Notes: generated by a model from the letters alone, not told the origin. A stretch of DNA of 64,000 bases from Histomonas meleagridis (GCA_020186115.1 WSYJ01000099.1:558001-622000), one strand, 5' to 3'. Shown: positions 48,883 to 58,176, numbered from the stretch's first letter. Numbers and translations are program-made.

Positions 48883-50388
48883 TCAACTCTTTAATTCGTT
48901 CATTTCTCTCTTTGCTTTCACTATTAAGTGTAACTCCTTTATCAGATCAATCAATATCAACAAAGATGTATATTCGGGTTTCCCTTCATGCCCTTCTTTT
49001 ATGCGTGTCACCGCACGCGCAGACTCCGCATTGTTCCACTTCGCTGCAACTTCAGTCAGCTTCGCAAACATTCCGTTTGTGTTAGAACTGTCGAATATGA
49101 AAAATTCGGACTCTTTACAGTTGAGCGATGCAATTGTTGCAAAGAGTTCTGACAATGCCGCGTTAACCTTTGGCGTATTGTTATCGAATTTTCCTAATAA
49201 AAATAGGAGTTCAGATAAATGATTAGAAATTTCAAATTTTGATTGTCCCATTTCGATATGGCTCATGTTCATTAAAACTCTATTCCTTGCTTGTGCTATT
49301 TCATCATTCGTTACATTCATGGGGAATAATTGTTGATCGAACAATGTGATATAGTCGACGGTTATTGCGACGGTTTGTTGATGCTCGCCAAAAACTGCAA
49401 TCGACTTCTCAACGAGCAATGTTAAGCATCTGAGAGTCAAATAGACAACTCTTTCATTCTCGGAAGTAATAAGCTTTGAAAATTGTGAGGAAAAATGATC
49501 CACAATTGCAGAAATGAGAACTGATGAATCAAATGTACAAAGAATGTATATGAAGTTGGGTAAGTATAAGGTAGCATTTGAATTGAACCATCTTTGAAGT
49601 ACAGATTCATGGAATGAAGCAGCAAAAGTGCTCGAGAAAAGAATTGGCGATATTTTCATAGAAAGATCAACGCACTCGAAAAATTCAATAGTTGCTGATT
49701 CATATTCCCTTCGGTTGGTACAGTCGTCGATTATAGCAATGATAGTTGATACAAGAGGAGAATAATTGATAATGAAATTAAGAAGTGATGGAATAGATTT
49801 TGAAGCATTGAGGAGTTGAAGAAGTGTGTGCCCCATCTCTGTGTAGTTTGTAACAAGCATTTGTGAAAAATGATGGATTAATGGCGATGATGTATCGGAC
49901 ACTAAAAAAAGACGATAATCATCGGGATGATTGGTAACCCATGAAAGGAGCGACCGTATGAGCTTGAAAAATAAGTTAGAGTCATATGGCTGTGTGGTTT
50001 CTAAAAAGGAATTCAATGGATCAATAATAAAACTTTGTGAAAGAAGAGTGGCAAATGGTGGATTTCCAAGAACTGTGAAAAAATGAATTACTTCATTAAC
50101 AAGACCATGTGGAGTATCAGCTTCTGCGAAAGAAATTAATTGTTTGATGATTTGATGCTTTGTAAAAACATCAATTACTTCTTTTGTATCGCCTTTTAAA
50201 ATAGAAGCTTTTATAATTTTTAATAAGTTGCATAGATTTAAACGACATAACATAAGTGAATCATGTGAATTTTTTAATGTGCAATCACAAAACTCTCTCC
50301 ATATTTTGATAATCAGTTGTTCTTGCGTTTGGGGTCTTGGGCGAGGAGTATTTTTTGGAGTTTTAGAGAAAAAACCCAAGAAATCCAT
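48883..50388 (-). CDS. FHIP/RAI16-like protein
   Basis: 501 residues from the ATG at 50388 (MDFLGFFSKTPKN). The layout resembles the FHF-complex-interacting protein family (FHIP, FAM160/RAI16): an N-terminal LGFFSK, a helical LLKIIKASIL, then HGLVNEVIHFFTVLGNPPFATLL followed by IIDPLNSFLET, which matches the conserved EVLRFF-LL-PLL core. FHIP links Hook/FTS to dynein on endosomes. The remainder is alpha-helical with no catalytic motif. A short charged C-terminus ends in ELKS. A generic armadillo-like protein is the alternative. GCGGTTAT lies at 50435-50442, about 50 bases upstream. The 3' end is noticeably GC-richer. Confidence 0.5.
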   Translation of the reverse strand: MDFLGFFSKTPKNTPRPRPQTQEQLIIKIWREFCDCTLKNSHDSLMLCRLNLCNLLKIIKASILKGDTKEVIDVFTKHQIIKQLISFAEADTPHGLVNEVIHFFTVLGNPPFATLLSQSFIIDPLNSFLETTQPYDSNLFFKLIRSLLSWVTNHPDDYRLFLVSDTSSPLIHHFSQMLVTNYTEMGHTLLQLLNASKSIPSLLNFIINYSPLVSTIIAIIDDCTNRREYESATIEFFECVDLSMKISPILFSSTFAASFHESVLQRWFNSNATLYLPNFIYILCTFDSSVLISAIVDHFSSQFSKLITSENERVVYLTLRCLTLLVEKSIAVFGEHQQTVAITVDYITLFDQQLFPMNVTNDEIAQARNRVLMNMSHIEMGQSKFEISNHLSELLFLLGKFDNNTPKVNAALSELFATIASLNCKESEFFIFDSSNTNGMFAKLTEVAAKWNNAESARAVTRIKEGHEGKPEYTSLLILIDLIKELHLIVKAKREMNELKS

Positions 50389-50647
50389 TATGTTTTCTTA
50401 TGACTTTAAATTGGCACTTTTTTAACCAGAAAATGCGGTTATGATCGGCAAAAATGTTGGATAAGGATTTCACCGATTCATTTATTAATTCTCAACCATG
50501 AAAACAATTGTTAGAATATGTCTAATTTTTAGTAACAATTTTTGAATTTTTTTTTTTTTTTGTGTGTCATTAAATTGATCAGATGATACTTAAACAAATT
50601 CTGCTTCTGGTGACTTAGTACCACTTCATTAACAGCATCTCAAAACT

Positions 50648-51178
50648 CTATTCAAAGAACGTCCAACTATAAATATCTTTCTCTAATGTTAGTTCGATGG
50701 TTTCTTGTGGGAAAAATGAAACTTTTGGTAATTCTGTTTGTATTTGTGTCAGCTCGCTTACCATTTGCTTGATTTTCGAATTATCAGGAAATTTACGAAA
50801 AGACCATTTCTTTGGATCGATATTATTTATTGTGTTGAGGGATCTCTTGTACAAAATGATATTTCTTGGCTTTGAGCTCCATTTTTCTCTAAGAAATGAT
50901 GATTTAATTCTTGACTTTGAAGATTGAAGAATATTACTAAGAGAATTAATATTTATTGCGCAGCATTCTTCGAAAATAATTAGTCCAACAGTCTGAAGAA
51001 ATTGCTTACAATTTTTAGTTTTTAAAGAATAATCGATAATATACATTATTTCAGATTCAATTGTAGATGGAATTGGAGAATTACCTTTTTCTTTCCGGAT
51101 TAATGAAAAAAATGTTTGAAGACGCTGTAATTCTGGATCAGGTTTCGAAATATTTACTTTGATGGAAAAATATATTAT
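50648..51178 (-). CDS. Divergent IBD-like (initiator-binding) protein, 5' end uncertain
   Basis: The only in-frame ATG is at 51046 (MYIIDYSLKTK), but the frame is open to about 51178 and its extra part (PDPELQRLQTFFSLIRKEKG) fits the first helix of the IBD. The core VGLIIFEECCAININSLSNI then LQSSKSRIKSSF aligns with the IBD hallmark of the gene at 7875-8348 (VCGILW...ICINTRQL...GKSKSSINGAL). The C-terminal ~60 residues have no clear domain. A different-frame ATG (MKCDVNNIFFH, near 51210) could supply the start if there is a frame break. Probably a diverged DNA-binding protein, or one that is decaying. Confidence 0.45.
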   Translation of the reverse strand: MIYFSIKVNISKPDPELQRLQTFFSLIRKEKGNSPIPSTIESEIMYIIDYSLKTKNCKQFLQTVGLIIFEECCAININSLSNILQSSKSRIKSSFLREKWSSKPRNIILYKRSLNTINNIDPKKWSFRKFPDNSKIKQMVSELTQIQTELPKVSFFPQETIELTLEKDIYSWTFFE

Positions 51179-51330
51179 TCACATCACATTTCATTCCAAA
51201 AATGGTAATTGATTGATTTACATAAAAGTGTCAAGAAATGTTATGTGACCATATAGCCAATACTTTCAAAAACGTCTGCCAAAATATTCTATGAACCTGG
51301 TCAATTCGACTTTTTGAGAGTTCATGGCTG

Positions 51331-51335
51331 CCTTT
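51331..51335 (+). promoter_or_regulatory. CCTTT box at the uS9 start
   Basis: CCTTT lies one base before the ATG at 51337. A CCTTT element that replaces the initiator has been described for Trichomonas genes (M5); this fits in position, but I recall the literature rather than verifying it. Confidence 0.4.
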
Positions 51336-51336
51336 T

Positions 51337-51759
51337 ATGAAGAGTGTTCAAGTCTTTGGACGCAAGAAGACAGCAACAGCAGTTGCTTACTGCAAGGAAG
51401 GTTCTGGACTTATCAAATTAAATGGTGTACCACTTGGCCTTGTAGGCACTGAAACACTTAAGGCTAAACTTATGGAACCACTCCTCCTTATTGGGGAAGA
51501 TAAATACAAGAATCTTGATATCCGCCTCCGTTGCCATGGTGGTGGTAGTGTTGCTCAAATTTATGCTATTCGTCAAGCCATCGCCAAAGCTGTTGTTGCA
51601 TATTACCAAAAGTATGTTGATGAACAAGCCAAAGATGAAATCAAGAAGGTTCTCTTAGACTACGACCGAACACTCCTTGTTGCAGATCCACGTCGTATGG
51701 AGCCCAAGAAGTTTGGTGGTCAAGGCGCTCGTGTTCGTCGTCAAATGTCATATCGTTAA
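51337..51759 (+). CDS. RPS16: 40S ribosomal protein S16 (uS9)
   Basis: 140 residues. It is part of the small-subunit head, with its C-terminal tail reaching tRNA in the decoding region. Recognised from [17 protein letters not shown] at the start, the internal [33 protein letters not shown] and the invariant end RRQMSYR. It is full length. Base composition and codon choice are those of a highly expressed gene. The stop overlaps TAAA (GTTAAATCG). Confidence 0.97.
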   Translation: MKSVQVFGRKKTATAVAYCKEGSGLIKLNGVPLGLVGTETLKAKLMEPLLLIGEDKYKNLDIRLRCHGGGSVAQIYAIRQAIAKAVVAYYQKYVDEQAKDEIKKVLLDYDRTLLVADPRRMEPKKFGGQGARVRRQMSYR

Positions 51760-51984
51760 ATCGCATTTCATTTTAGAATTTTTTCTTTTCTATCTATGCT
51801 CGCCATGAGAGATAATCAGTATGCATAATTTGAAGAAACTCAAAGATTAAAACAGAAAACATAAATCTGAAAGTTCAAAATTGACACCGATTGTGTATGT
51901 AAAATCAGAGATTGACTTTGGTAAAATTTACAAAAATGAATAAAAAACCTTTCCAGAGTGAAGTGATGTTATATTTATTAATAA

Positions 51985-52236
51985 ATGGGCTGTGGCGTAA
52001 CAAAACATAAACAAAATAATATGAAACCTTTAATAATAACAACACCAGTAATAGAAGAAAAACCAAAGAAAGAAGAACATAATATTGATAAAAAATTAAT
52101 CACTTCAGAAAGCGATAAGGAAGAAAATAACATTGGGCTCTTTGATAAAGAAGTTGAAATGATGTTTCATCCTTCGCAATCTTCTTCATCACTGATGGAA
52201 GATGAGTCAAGTTCTTCAACATCTTCTTCATATTGA
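51985..52236 (+). CDS. Small N-myristoylated/palmitoylated acidic protein
   Basis: 83 residues starting MGCGVTKHK. Gly2 with Thr6 and nearby Lys fits the N-myristoyl transferase motif, and Cys3 fits S-palmitoylation, so it should be dually acylated and membrane-bound. The rest is hydrophilic: Lys/Glu-rich in the middle, ending in a serine-rich tail (SSSSLMEDESSSSTSSSY) with many phosphorylation sites. No catalytic domain. A short regulatory or membrane-adaptor role is plausible; no named family recognised. Coding status rests on the acylation motif and a clean frame. Confidence 0.55.
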   Translation: MGCGVTKHKQNNMKPLIITTPVIEEKPKKEEHNIDKKLITSESDKEENNIGLFDKEVEMMFHPSQSSSSLMEDESSSSTSSSY

Positions 52237-52861
52237 AAGATTCGTGAAAATTGATATGAATAAAAATAAATAAATTAATTAATTATAAAACATATGTTTT
52301 TGTGTTGAATAAATTTTGATCTCATATACTTCAATTGGTTTATTAAGAAATAAACCCATAATTAAAATTAAAGGAAAAAAATTCTTTTCACAAAAATGAA
52401 AATATTTTAGCGATGGATCCTTTGATAAACATTCTTAAAGATATTGATTGTAATACAAAATTTTATTTAAAAGATTCAATAAATGCTTTGTTAAGGAAAT
52501 GTTATTTGTTAAGATTGAAACAAATTATAGCTATTCACCTAAATGCATTCTTTCTATATAGAGAGTATATAATAAATTAATGCATCAGTTGAGTTTAGCG
52601 CTATTTTCAGTTATTAAATAACTGTTTTTATTCTTTTGGTCACGCATGAACATCGAATTTTAATGTATGAAATGTTGCTTAACGTGAAAGATTAAAAAAA
52701 AGATGGATAGAATTGGAAAATTGGGGAACTGAAATATTGTGCTTTTTATAGTAAGATTATTTTTGGTTGAGTTAAGTAATTTTATGTTTTGAAAATTTAT
52801 GGTGATTATTAATCTATGTTGTGAATTCCGAAGTTCTTTGAACTGAGCTTGTTTTTAGACG
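52237..52861. other. Intergenic; short unrecognised frame
   Basis: A 55-codon ATG frame lies at 52413-52580 (MDPLINILKDIDCNTKF). It might be the start of a lost gene, but nothing supports expression. Rest AT-rich, no features seen. Confidence 0.35.
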
Positions 52862-53741
52862 CTTTAATAAGTGCATTTTTAAATAACTGAAATCAATATC
52901 AATTATTTAATTAATATCGTCACAAAGTATGAATTAAGATATTTAGATGATTAATATTAATTCCTTGTTGCTTAACAATCCATTTTACTGTTTCAACGTA
53001 ACCTTTATTTAATGCATCTAAAAGTTGTATTAAATAATTGAAATAAATCAAAAAAAAAATTTATGAAATTACTATATTTTAAGCTGAGAATTCCAAACCT
53101 ATTTAAATAAAGAAATATAAAAATATCATTTACATGAAATTCAATTGCTATTTCATATGCATCTTTAAATAATGAAAGATTTTGTTCACAAGTGAATGAT
53201 TTCTTCGTTTCCACCTGCACCTGCATGTTTTCCTGTATTTTCTACTTTTGCATTATTTATAAGCAAATATTTAAAACATTTAACTGCTGAAAAAAATGCT
53301 GCATAATCAATTAATGTAACATTTTTTTGATTAATAAAATCACATCTTTCATAAAGCGATGGTTTAATTATTTGATTAAATTCAAATTTTGTTTGTGAAG
53401 ATATTTCTTGATGTTTTTCTATTTCATCATTTCGAATGATTTTTGCAATTTCATTAGGGTTAACTCCTTCTTTAATTAATTTCTCGTGTAGTTCCCAATC
53501 ATTCTTTGAGAGTTCTTCATAATTTTCCAAAAAAGTATCACAAAATGAGTCATCATGTATTTCTTTATTATCTTTTTCCTTTTTATAATGTGCATCTTTT
53601 GTCTGTATAAATATTTTGGTAACTTTTTTATCAATTAAAATTTGTTCTATCATTTTATTATTTAAATAAAATGCTTCTTGAGATCCAATTTTTAATATAT
53701 ATTCACCAAAAATATCAATAATTTTGTAATTATCTTTATTT
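52862..53741 (-). pseudogene. DUF3447/ankyrin gene, probably decaying
   Basis: The main block (ATG at 53653, open frame to about 53735) holds the DUF3447 layout: EELSKNDWELHEKLIKEGVN, NEIAKIIRNDEIEKHQEI, VTLIDYAAFFSAVKCFKYLL. It ends in HAGAGGNEEIIHL, where the frame shifts into CEQNLSLFKDAYEIAIEFH. After a truncated stretch only one ankyrin module survives (LLDALNKGYVETVKWIVKQQ). The 5' flank contains a second, damaged copy of part of the gene (53740-53893). I call it a pseudogene because the conserved core itself is broken, but a spliced or recoded product cannot be excluded. Confidence 0.5.
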
Positions 53742-53893
53742 AATTAATTGCTTGTGTAGTTCCCAATCATTCTTTGATAGTTCTTCATAATTATTAATAA
53801 AAATCTACTTGTAATTGATGTGTACCTAATAATGCGCAAAATATAATGATTTATTTTCTATTATAATGTGCATCTTTTGTCTGTATAAATTTT
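53740..53893 (-). repeat. Partial tandem duplication of the DUF3447 gene 5' part
   Basis: This stretch repeats 53472-53615 with differences. Shared blocks include GTAGTTCCCAATCATTCTTT, AGTTCTTCATAATT and TATAATGTGCATCTTTTGTC. The second copy has lost its frame. It shows a recent local duplication in the locus. Confidence 0.75.
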
Positions 53894-54217
53894 TTTGGAT
53901 TTGTAACATTTGCTTTCGAATTAATGTTCAATGGGTTTCTATTCGAATGAGTTTTCATGTAGTCATAAAGTTGAATATTTTAGATTAAGCGGCTTAACGT
54001 TTTCATTTTTTAAGCAACCGTTTATCTCAAGATAACATTTTTTATAAAAACGGTTCAAATATTTTAGTAAAAGTCATTAGAATCAATATTATTCAAAAAA
54101 AAATTAAATATATAAGTCTATATGTATTTTATTGAATTTTTTATATGTAGAGCAAATAAAATAATTGGAAAAGTAAGTTACTTTGTTGAGGTCTTCCATA
54201 GTCACTTTTAAATTTTC
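53894..54217. other. Divergent intergenic region
   Basis: Between two ankyrin loci. Contains AAAACGGTTC near 54048 and the initiator-like GTCACTTTTA at 54201-54210. Confidence 0.45.
54202..54208 (+). promoter_or_regulatory. Initiator TCACTTT before the ankyrin gene at 54218
   Basis: TCACTTT lies 10-16 bases before the ATG at 54218 and fits TCA(C/T)T(T/A). An intact initiator in front of an interrupted ankyrin gene suggests that it is transcribed. Confidence 0.45.
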
Positions 54218-56266
54218 ATGGAAATCCCACCTCCTCCCCCTCCACCAAATATAGTTCCAGATGAAATCATTACAATTGAGAAATTGTTTATAGAATTAAG
54301 TGAAAATAATCTTGAGTCAACAGCTAAACACGTTTCAGAACTTATTGAAGTTGATCCAATTTGTCCTTTATTTTACGAATTTTATATTGCACAGTTTATT
54401 TGTATGTTTTATTTAACACAAAATCAAAATGCAAATTTATGTATTTCATTTTTAAATCTATTAACAAATATAAAAAATTTAAATTTTTCGAAATTACTTG
54501 AAGTATTAACAATATATCTTTATATTGATATCTTTATCAAATAAATACTTATGAATCAGAACGTTTTCTTATAGAAATGAATAAGCATAAAATGATACCA
54601 ACAAAGATTGCGTATTATGTGAAAAATATTGTAAATAAAGAAGAAAATAAAAAAGAAAATCATATGTTAAAAATTCTTCGAAATGATAAGATAGAAGAAT
54701 TACAAGAAATTTCAACACAAAATAATTTTAATTTTAACCAAGTACTTGATCAATCACTTTATGAAAACTATTCTTTTATTTATAATCAAAAAGAAAATGT
54801 TTCGTTAATTGATTTTTGTGCATTTTTTGGTTCTATTCAATGTTTTAAATATTTATTATTAAATGGAGCAAATGTAAAAAACACATTAAAATATGCTATA
54901 GTGGGAGGAAATTTAGAAATTATTCATTTATGTGATCAAAACAATTCAACATTTAATGGGGTAATAGAAACAGCAATTCAATTTCATCAAAATGATATTT
55001 TTTATTATTATTATGATAAAAAAATGAATGAAATTGGACAAAGAAAAAACATAATTAACATAGATATAAATGTTTTAGGATTTTTATGTTTGCGATACTT
55101 TAATTATGAGATTTTATCCTTTTTACAAAAAGAAGGATCACCAGAAACAAATGTTTCACTCCAAGATGCATCATTAACATTCAATAATCTTCCGATTATA
55201 CATATGTTTTTTAAAGGAAAAAAATTTCAAGAAAAACTTTTTTTCAAGCTTCTTGAAAATGGTAACCCTATAGTTGTGAAATGGTTCTTTAAACAAAAAT
55301 ATGTTAATATTACTGATGCAAATATTAAATTTAATAATTGTATGTTTAAAATTTAAATTTTTTCAACTTACATTTGTTTGGGCAGCAAAAAATAATCATT
55401 TGCAAGTTGTTAAATACTTGCTAAAACAAAAAGATGTCAATATTAATACTAAAAATTTTTATATATTTTACTTAATATTTGTATTGAGAATTTCAAATTT
55501 ATAAAAAATTTTTGAACTTTATTTAAATTATCTAAAACAGCACTTATGAATGCATCTTGTGAAGGTCATACAGAAATCGTTAAATTACTTCTTGAACAAA
55601 AAGGAATTGATATTAATGCTAAAAATATTTATTTTATTAATTTTATATTCCAAAATAATATTTGGAAATTATTTAAATTATCTAAAACAGCACTTATTTT
55701 AGCATCTTTAAATGGTCATACAGAAATAGTTAAATTACTTCTTGAACAAGAAGGAATTGATATTAATGCTAAAAATATTTATTTTTTTTAATTAGAATTT
55801 ATTTTAATAATTTTTTATTTCAAAATAATATTTGGAAATTATTTATATTATTTGAAACAGCACTTATGATTGCATCATCAAATGGTTATACAGAAATAGT
55901 TAAATTACTTCTTGAACAAAAAGGAATTGATATTAACGATAAAGATATTATTTATTTTAATAATTTGATATTTCAAAATAATATTTGAAAATTATTTATA
56001 TTATTTGAAACAGCACTTATGATTGCATCATCAAATGGTTATACAGAAATAGTTAAATTACTTCTTGAACAAAAAGGAATTGATATTAATGCTAAAGATA
56101 TTTATTTGAAATTGGTCATCAAAAAATCAATAAGACATCTTCTGTTGCTGCAGGTGTTTGTGTTGTTGTTGCTGTTATTGTCGCATGTGCTGTGGCAGGA
56201 TTCTTTATTTTCCGTTCACAAAGAAAGGCGAAAGTAATTGAAGAAGAAGATCCTATAGAAGCATAA
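54218..56266 (+). CDS. DUF3447/ankyrin gene ending in a surface-protein membrane tail
   Basis: Starts MEIPPPPPPP at 54218. The frame breaks near 54525 at a 14-nt tandem duplication around ATATCTTTAT; without one copy it would read on into 54529-55356. That block has the DUF3447 core: MLKILRNDKIEELQEI, VSLIDFCAFFGSIQCFKYLL, AIVGGNLEIIHLCDQNNSTF. Five ankyrin modules (e.g. TALMNASCEGHTEIVKLL) follow, with spacers of 46, 83, 63, 83 and 66 nt; the 63-nt one is read through in frame. After the last module, from 56108, the sequence changes to another frame with TSSVAAGVCVVVAVIVACAV, FFIFRSQRKAKVIEEED and a stop at 56266. This is a type I membrane helix and cytoplasmic tail, not an ankyrin end. Gene fusion or replacement of the 3' end is likely. 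Confidence 0.45.
56108..56266 (+). pseudogene. 3' remnant of a type I surface protein gene
   Basis: About 52 codons: a short linker, a 20+ residue hydrophobic helix (AGVCVVVAVIVACAVAGFFIF), basic stop-transfer residues (RSQRKAK) and an acidic tail ending in PIEA. This resembles the C-termini of trichomonad leucine-rich surface proteins. It is joined directly to an ankyrin spacer and is out of frame with the preceding module. Confidence 0.6.
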
Positions 56267-56752
56267 ATGAATAAACAGTTTCATGACTTGAAACGCATAA
56301 ATTTTCTTTATTTTATAATTCATTCATTTAATAAAAATAAAAAAAATTCAATGAAAATTCAATTCGAAATTTACAAAAAATCTATGAACAGATGCGTTGA
56401 ATCTGTTTGATGTTTGGTCTTGCAGGTTTTTGGAAATATAAGTTTATTGGGTGTAAATATCCATCATTTCATAACAATGTTCATTTGTAAAAATTTTAAA
56501 TATACATACAGTTTCAAGACAAGAAAGAACGCAACTTATGTTAACATAATGAATTTTATTTCATTTTTTTTGATTAAATTATTTTAATGAAATGTAAAAA
56601 ATAATTTTTGTAAATTTGATGTCACTTTTGGTGAAATTATAGACCAAATAAGGACAGAAAAAACATGAATTAAAAAATGGCAATATCTTTATTTTGTGCT
56701 TATAAGATAGAGTATAAATTACCAAACACTCCAATCAAACTAAAATATATTA
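56267..56752. other. Intergenic, AT-rich
   Basis: About 490 bases without a recognisable feature, between the surface-protein tail and a kinase relic. Confidence 0.45.
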
Positions 56753-56929
56753 CGTGATATTTTAAATAACACACCATCCGAATGGAATTTTCTTACGAAA
56801 ACAATTGTAGTAGTATTAGGTATCGCTGGAGGATTGGATTATTTACATGAGAATAATATCGCACATTGTCATCTTGATGCTATAGCATATACATACGCTC
56901 ATATCTATATAGAAATAGTCAAATTACTT
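56753..56929 (+). pseudogene. Relic of a TKL-type protein kinase joined to an ankyrin unit
   Basis: One open stretch reads RDILNNTPSEWNFLTKTIVV, then LGIAGGLDYLHENNIAHCHLD, which matches the alphaE helix and catalytic loop of trichomonad TKL kinases (consensus IHRDLKP; here the HRD is HCH, so dead). It then passes straight into AHIYIEIVKLL, the middle of an ankyrin module. No other kinase part is present. It is a short chimeric remnant. Confidence 0.65.
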
Positions 56930-57256
56930 TGTAATAAATAATAATAATATTATTTTGCATATCAATTTTGTTAATATAGAAATTAAATTCTTCGATGTTA
57001 ACCTAATTACATAGGAAAAATTGGTAACAGTATTGAACCATAAACAAAATTGATAATAAATTAATAATAATAAATATTTTGTTTCTATAAAAATGATTTT
57101 TCAATAACCGATTAATCCAAAGTGTTTTAGACTCATTATCCATCGTTGACGAAACATAAGCATTAAATTCGTTGGCAAAAACGAAATTTCATGTAAAAAT
57201 AAACCATTCAAATTATTTCAATACTCTACAAAAAGTACGTTACATTATTCTATTTA
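56930..57256. other. Intergenic, AT-rich
   Basis: 3' flank of the UTP3 gene. Nothing recognised. Confidence 0.45.
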
Positions 57257-58150
57257 TTAATGTGCAGGATGTAACTTCACAGAACCTTTCCTGTTTGCAT
57301 TGAATCCACTAAGCTCACCGCGGTAAATACCATCTCTTGCAATATTCTTCTTTTGATGAGTCTTATTATATTTATGCATTGCATGTGCATATTGTAATCT
57401 TCTACGCGATCTGGGCGGCTTCTTCGCATTATGTTTGTTGGGATCAATGATTTGGTTCTTAAGGATATTACGCGTGACAGCTCTAAATTCGCCGTCTTTA
57501 ATCGTGCGAAGTTGAACTGGAATATGTTTCGTTTCTTCAACTGGTTGTTCATTTGCTTCTTCTTCCTCCTCTTCGATTGCTTCAATGACCTCTTCTTCTT
57601 CAACTGGTGTGTCAACGCCCAAAAGCGATTTGATTTGTTCGATGTGTCTTAATGCTGGATGATGTGATGACTTAAAACCAGAAGCAACCATATGAAGATA
57701 AAAACACCCGTTGGTAACAAGGCTATACAGAAGTTGTTTTCGTGCTTGGTCAGCTACAGTGTCGTTAAATTCAAATTGCAATTCACGACTTGCATCTGTT
57801 ATATCACGAATAACATTCCTAACAGTCCTTTCAAGATTACGTCTCTGTTCTGCATCGAGCTTTGCTTCAAGATCAGTGATCGAAGATGGAACTTCAAGTG
57901 GTTTTGTGAAATGCTTGACATTTCCAAAGATCTTGAAGTTTTTCTGATCAAGAGTAGCAAGGTGTTGATTTTCCTTTTCAATAGCTTCTTCAACTAAGTG
58001 CTCTTCGTCACTTTCTGATCCAGAGTCACCATCTTCAAAATATAATTTTTTGTTTCTTCCCCAATTTGTGTTTATTTGCATAACAGGTACTTCGTCGCCT
58101 GTTACATTTGGTCTCCTACGTCTTGTTCTCTTTTTCCGACCACTCTTCAT
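57257..58150 (-). CDS. UTP3: UTP3/SAS10 small-subunit processome protein
   Basis: 297 residues from the ATG at 58150 (MKSGRKKRTRRRR); the codon before is TTG. It acts in nucleolar 18S rRNA maturation. Features in order: a basic N-terminus, an acidic stretch (FEDGDSGSESDEEHLVEE), the Sas10/Utp3/C1D domain (QARKQLLYSLVTNGCFYLHM, SSHHPALRHIEQIKSLLG), a second acidic run, and the Sas10 C-terminal signature (KKPPRSRRRLQYAHAMHKYN, then YRGELSGFNANRKGSVKL). That C-terminal block separates it from other C1D-domain proteins. AAACCGTTT is 18-26 bases upstream. Confidence 0.85.
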   Translation of the reverse strand: MKSGRKKRTRRRRPNVTGDEVPVMQINTNWGRNKKLYFEDGDSGSESDEEHLVEEAIEKENQHLATLDQKNFKIFGNVKHFTKPLEVPSSITDLEAKLDAEQRRNLERTVRNVIRDITDASRELQFEFNDTVADQARKQLLYSLVTNGCFYLHMVASGFKSSHHPALRHIEQIKSLLGVDTPVEEEEVIEAIEEEEEEANEQPVEETKHIPVQLRTIKDGEFRAVTRNILKNQIIDPNKHNAKKPPRSRRRLQYAHAMHKYNKTHQKKNIARDGIYRGELSGFNANRKGSVKLHPAH

Positions 58151-58167
58151 CAATCTGAGGTCAGAAG

Positions 58168-58176
58168 AAACCGTTT
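58168..58176 (-). promoter_or_regulatory. AAACCGTTT upstream of UTP3
   Basis: A perfect AAACCGTTT lies 18-26 bases before the ATG at 58150. Confidence 0.45.

Noticed and set aside
50542-50560. Poly-T run
   Set aside because: Simple homopolymer in an intergenic region; no evidence of function beyond low complexity.
55546-55791. Treating in-frame spacer read-through (63 nt) as normal coding sequence
   Set aside because: The encoded hydrophobic stretch (NIYFINFIFQ) is unlike an ankyrin linker and occurs only because this spacer happens to be divisible by three.
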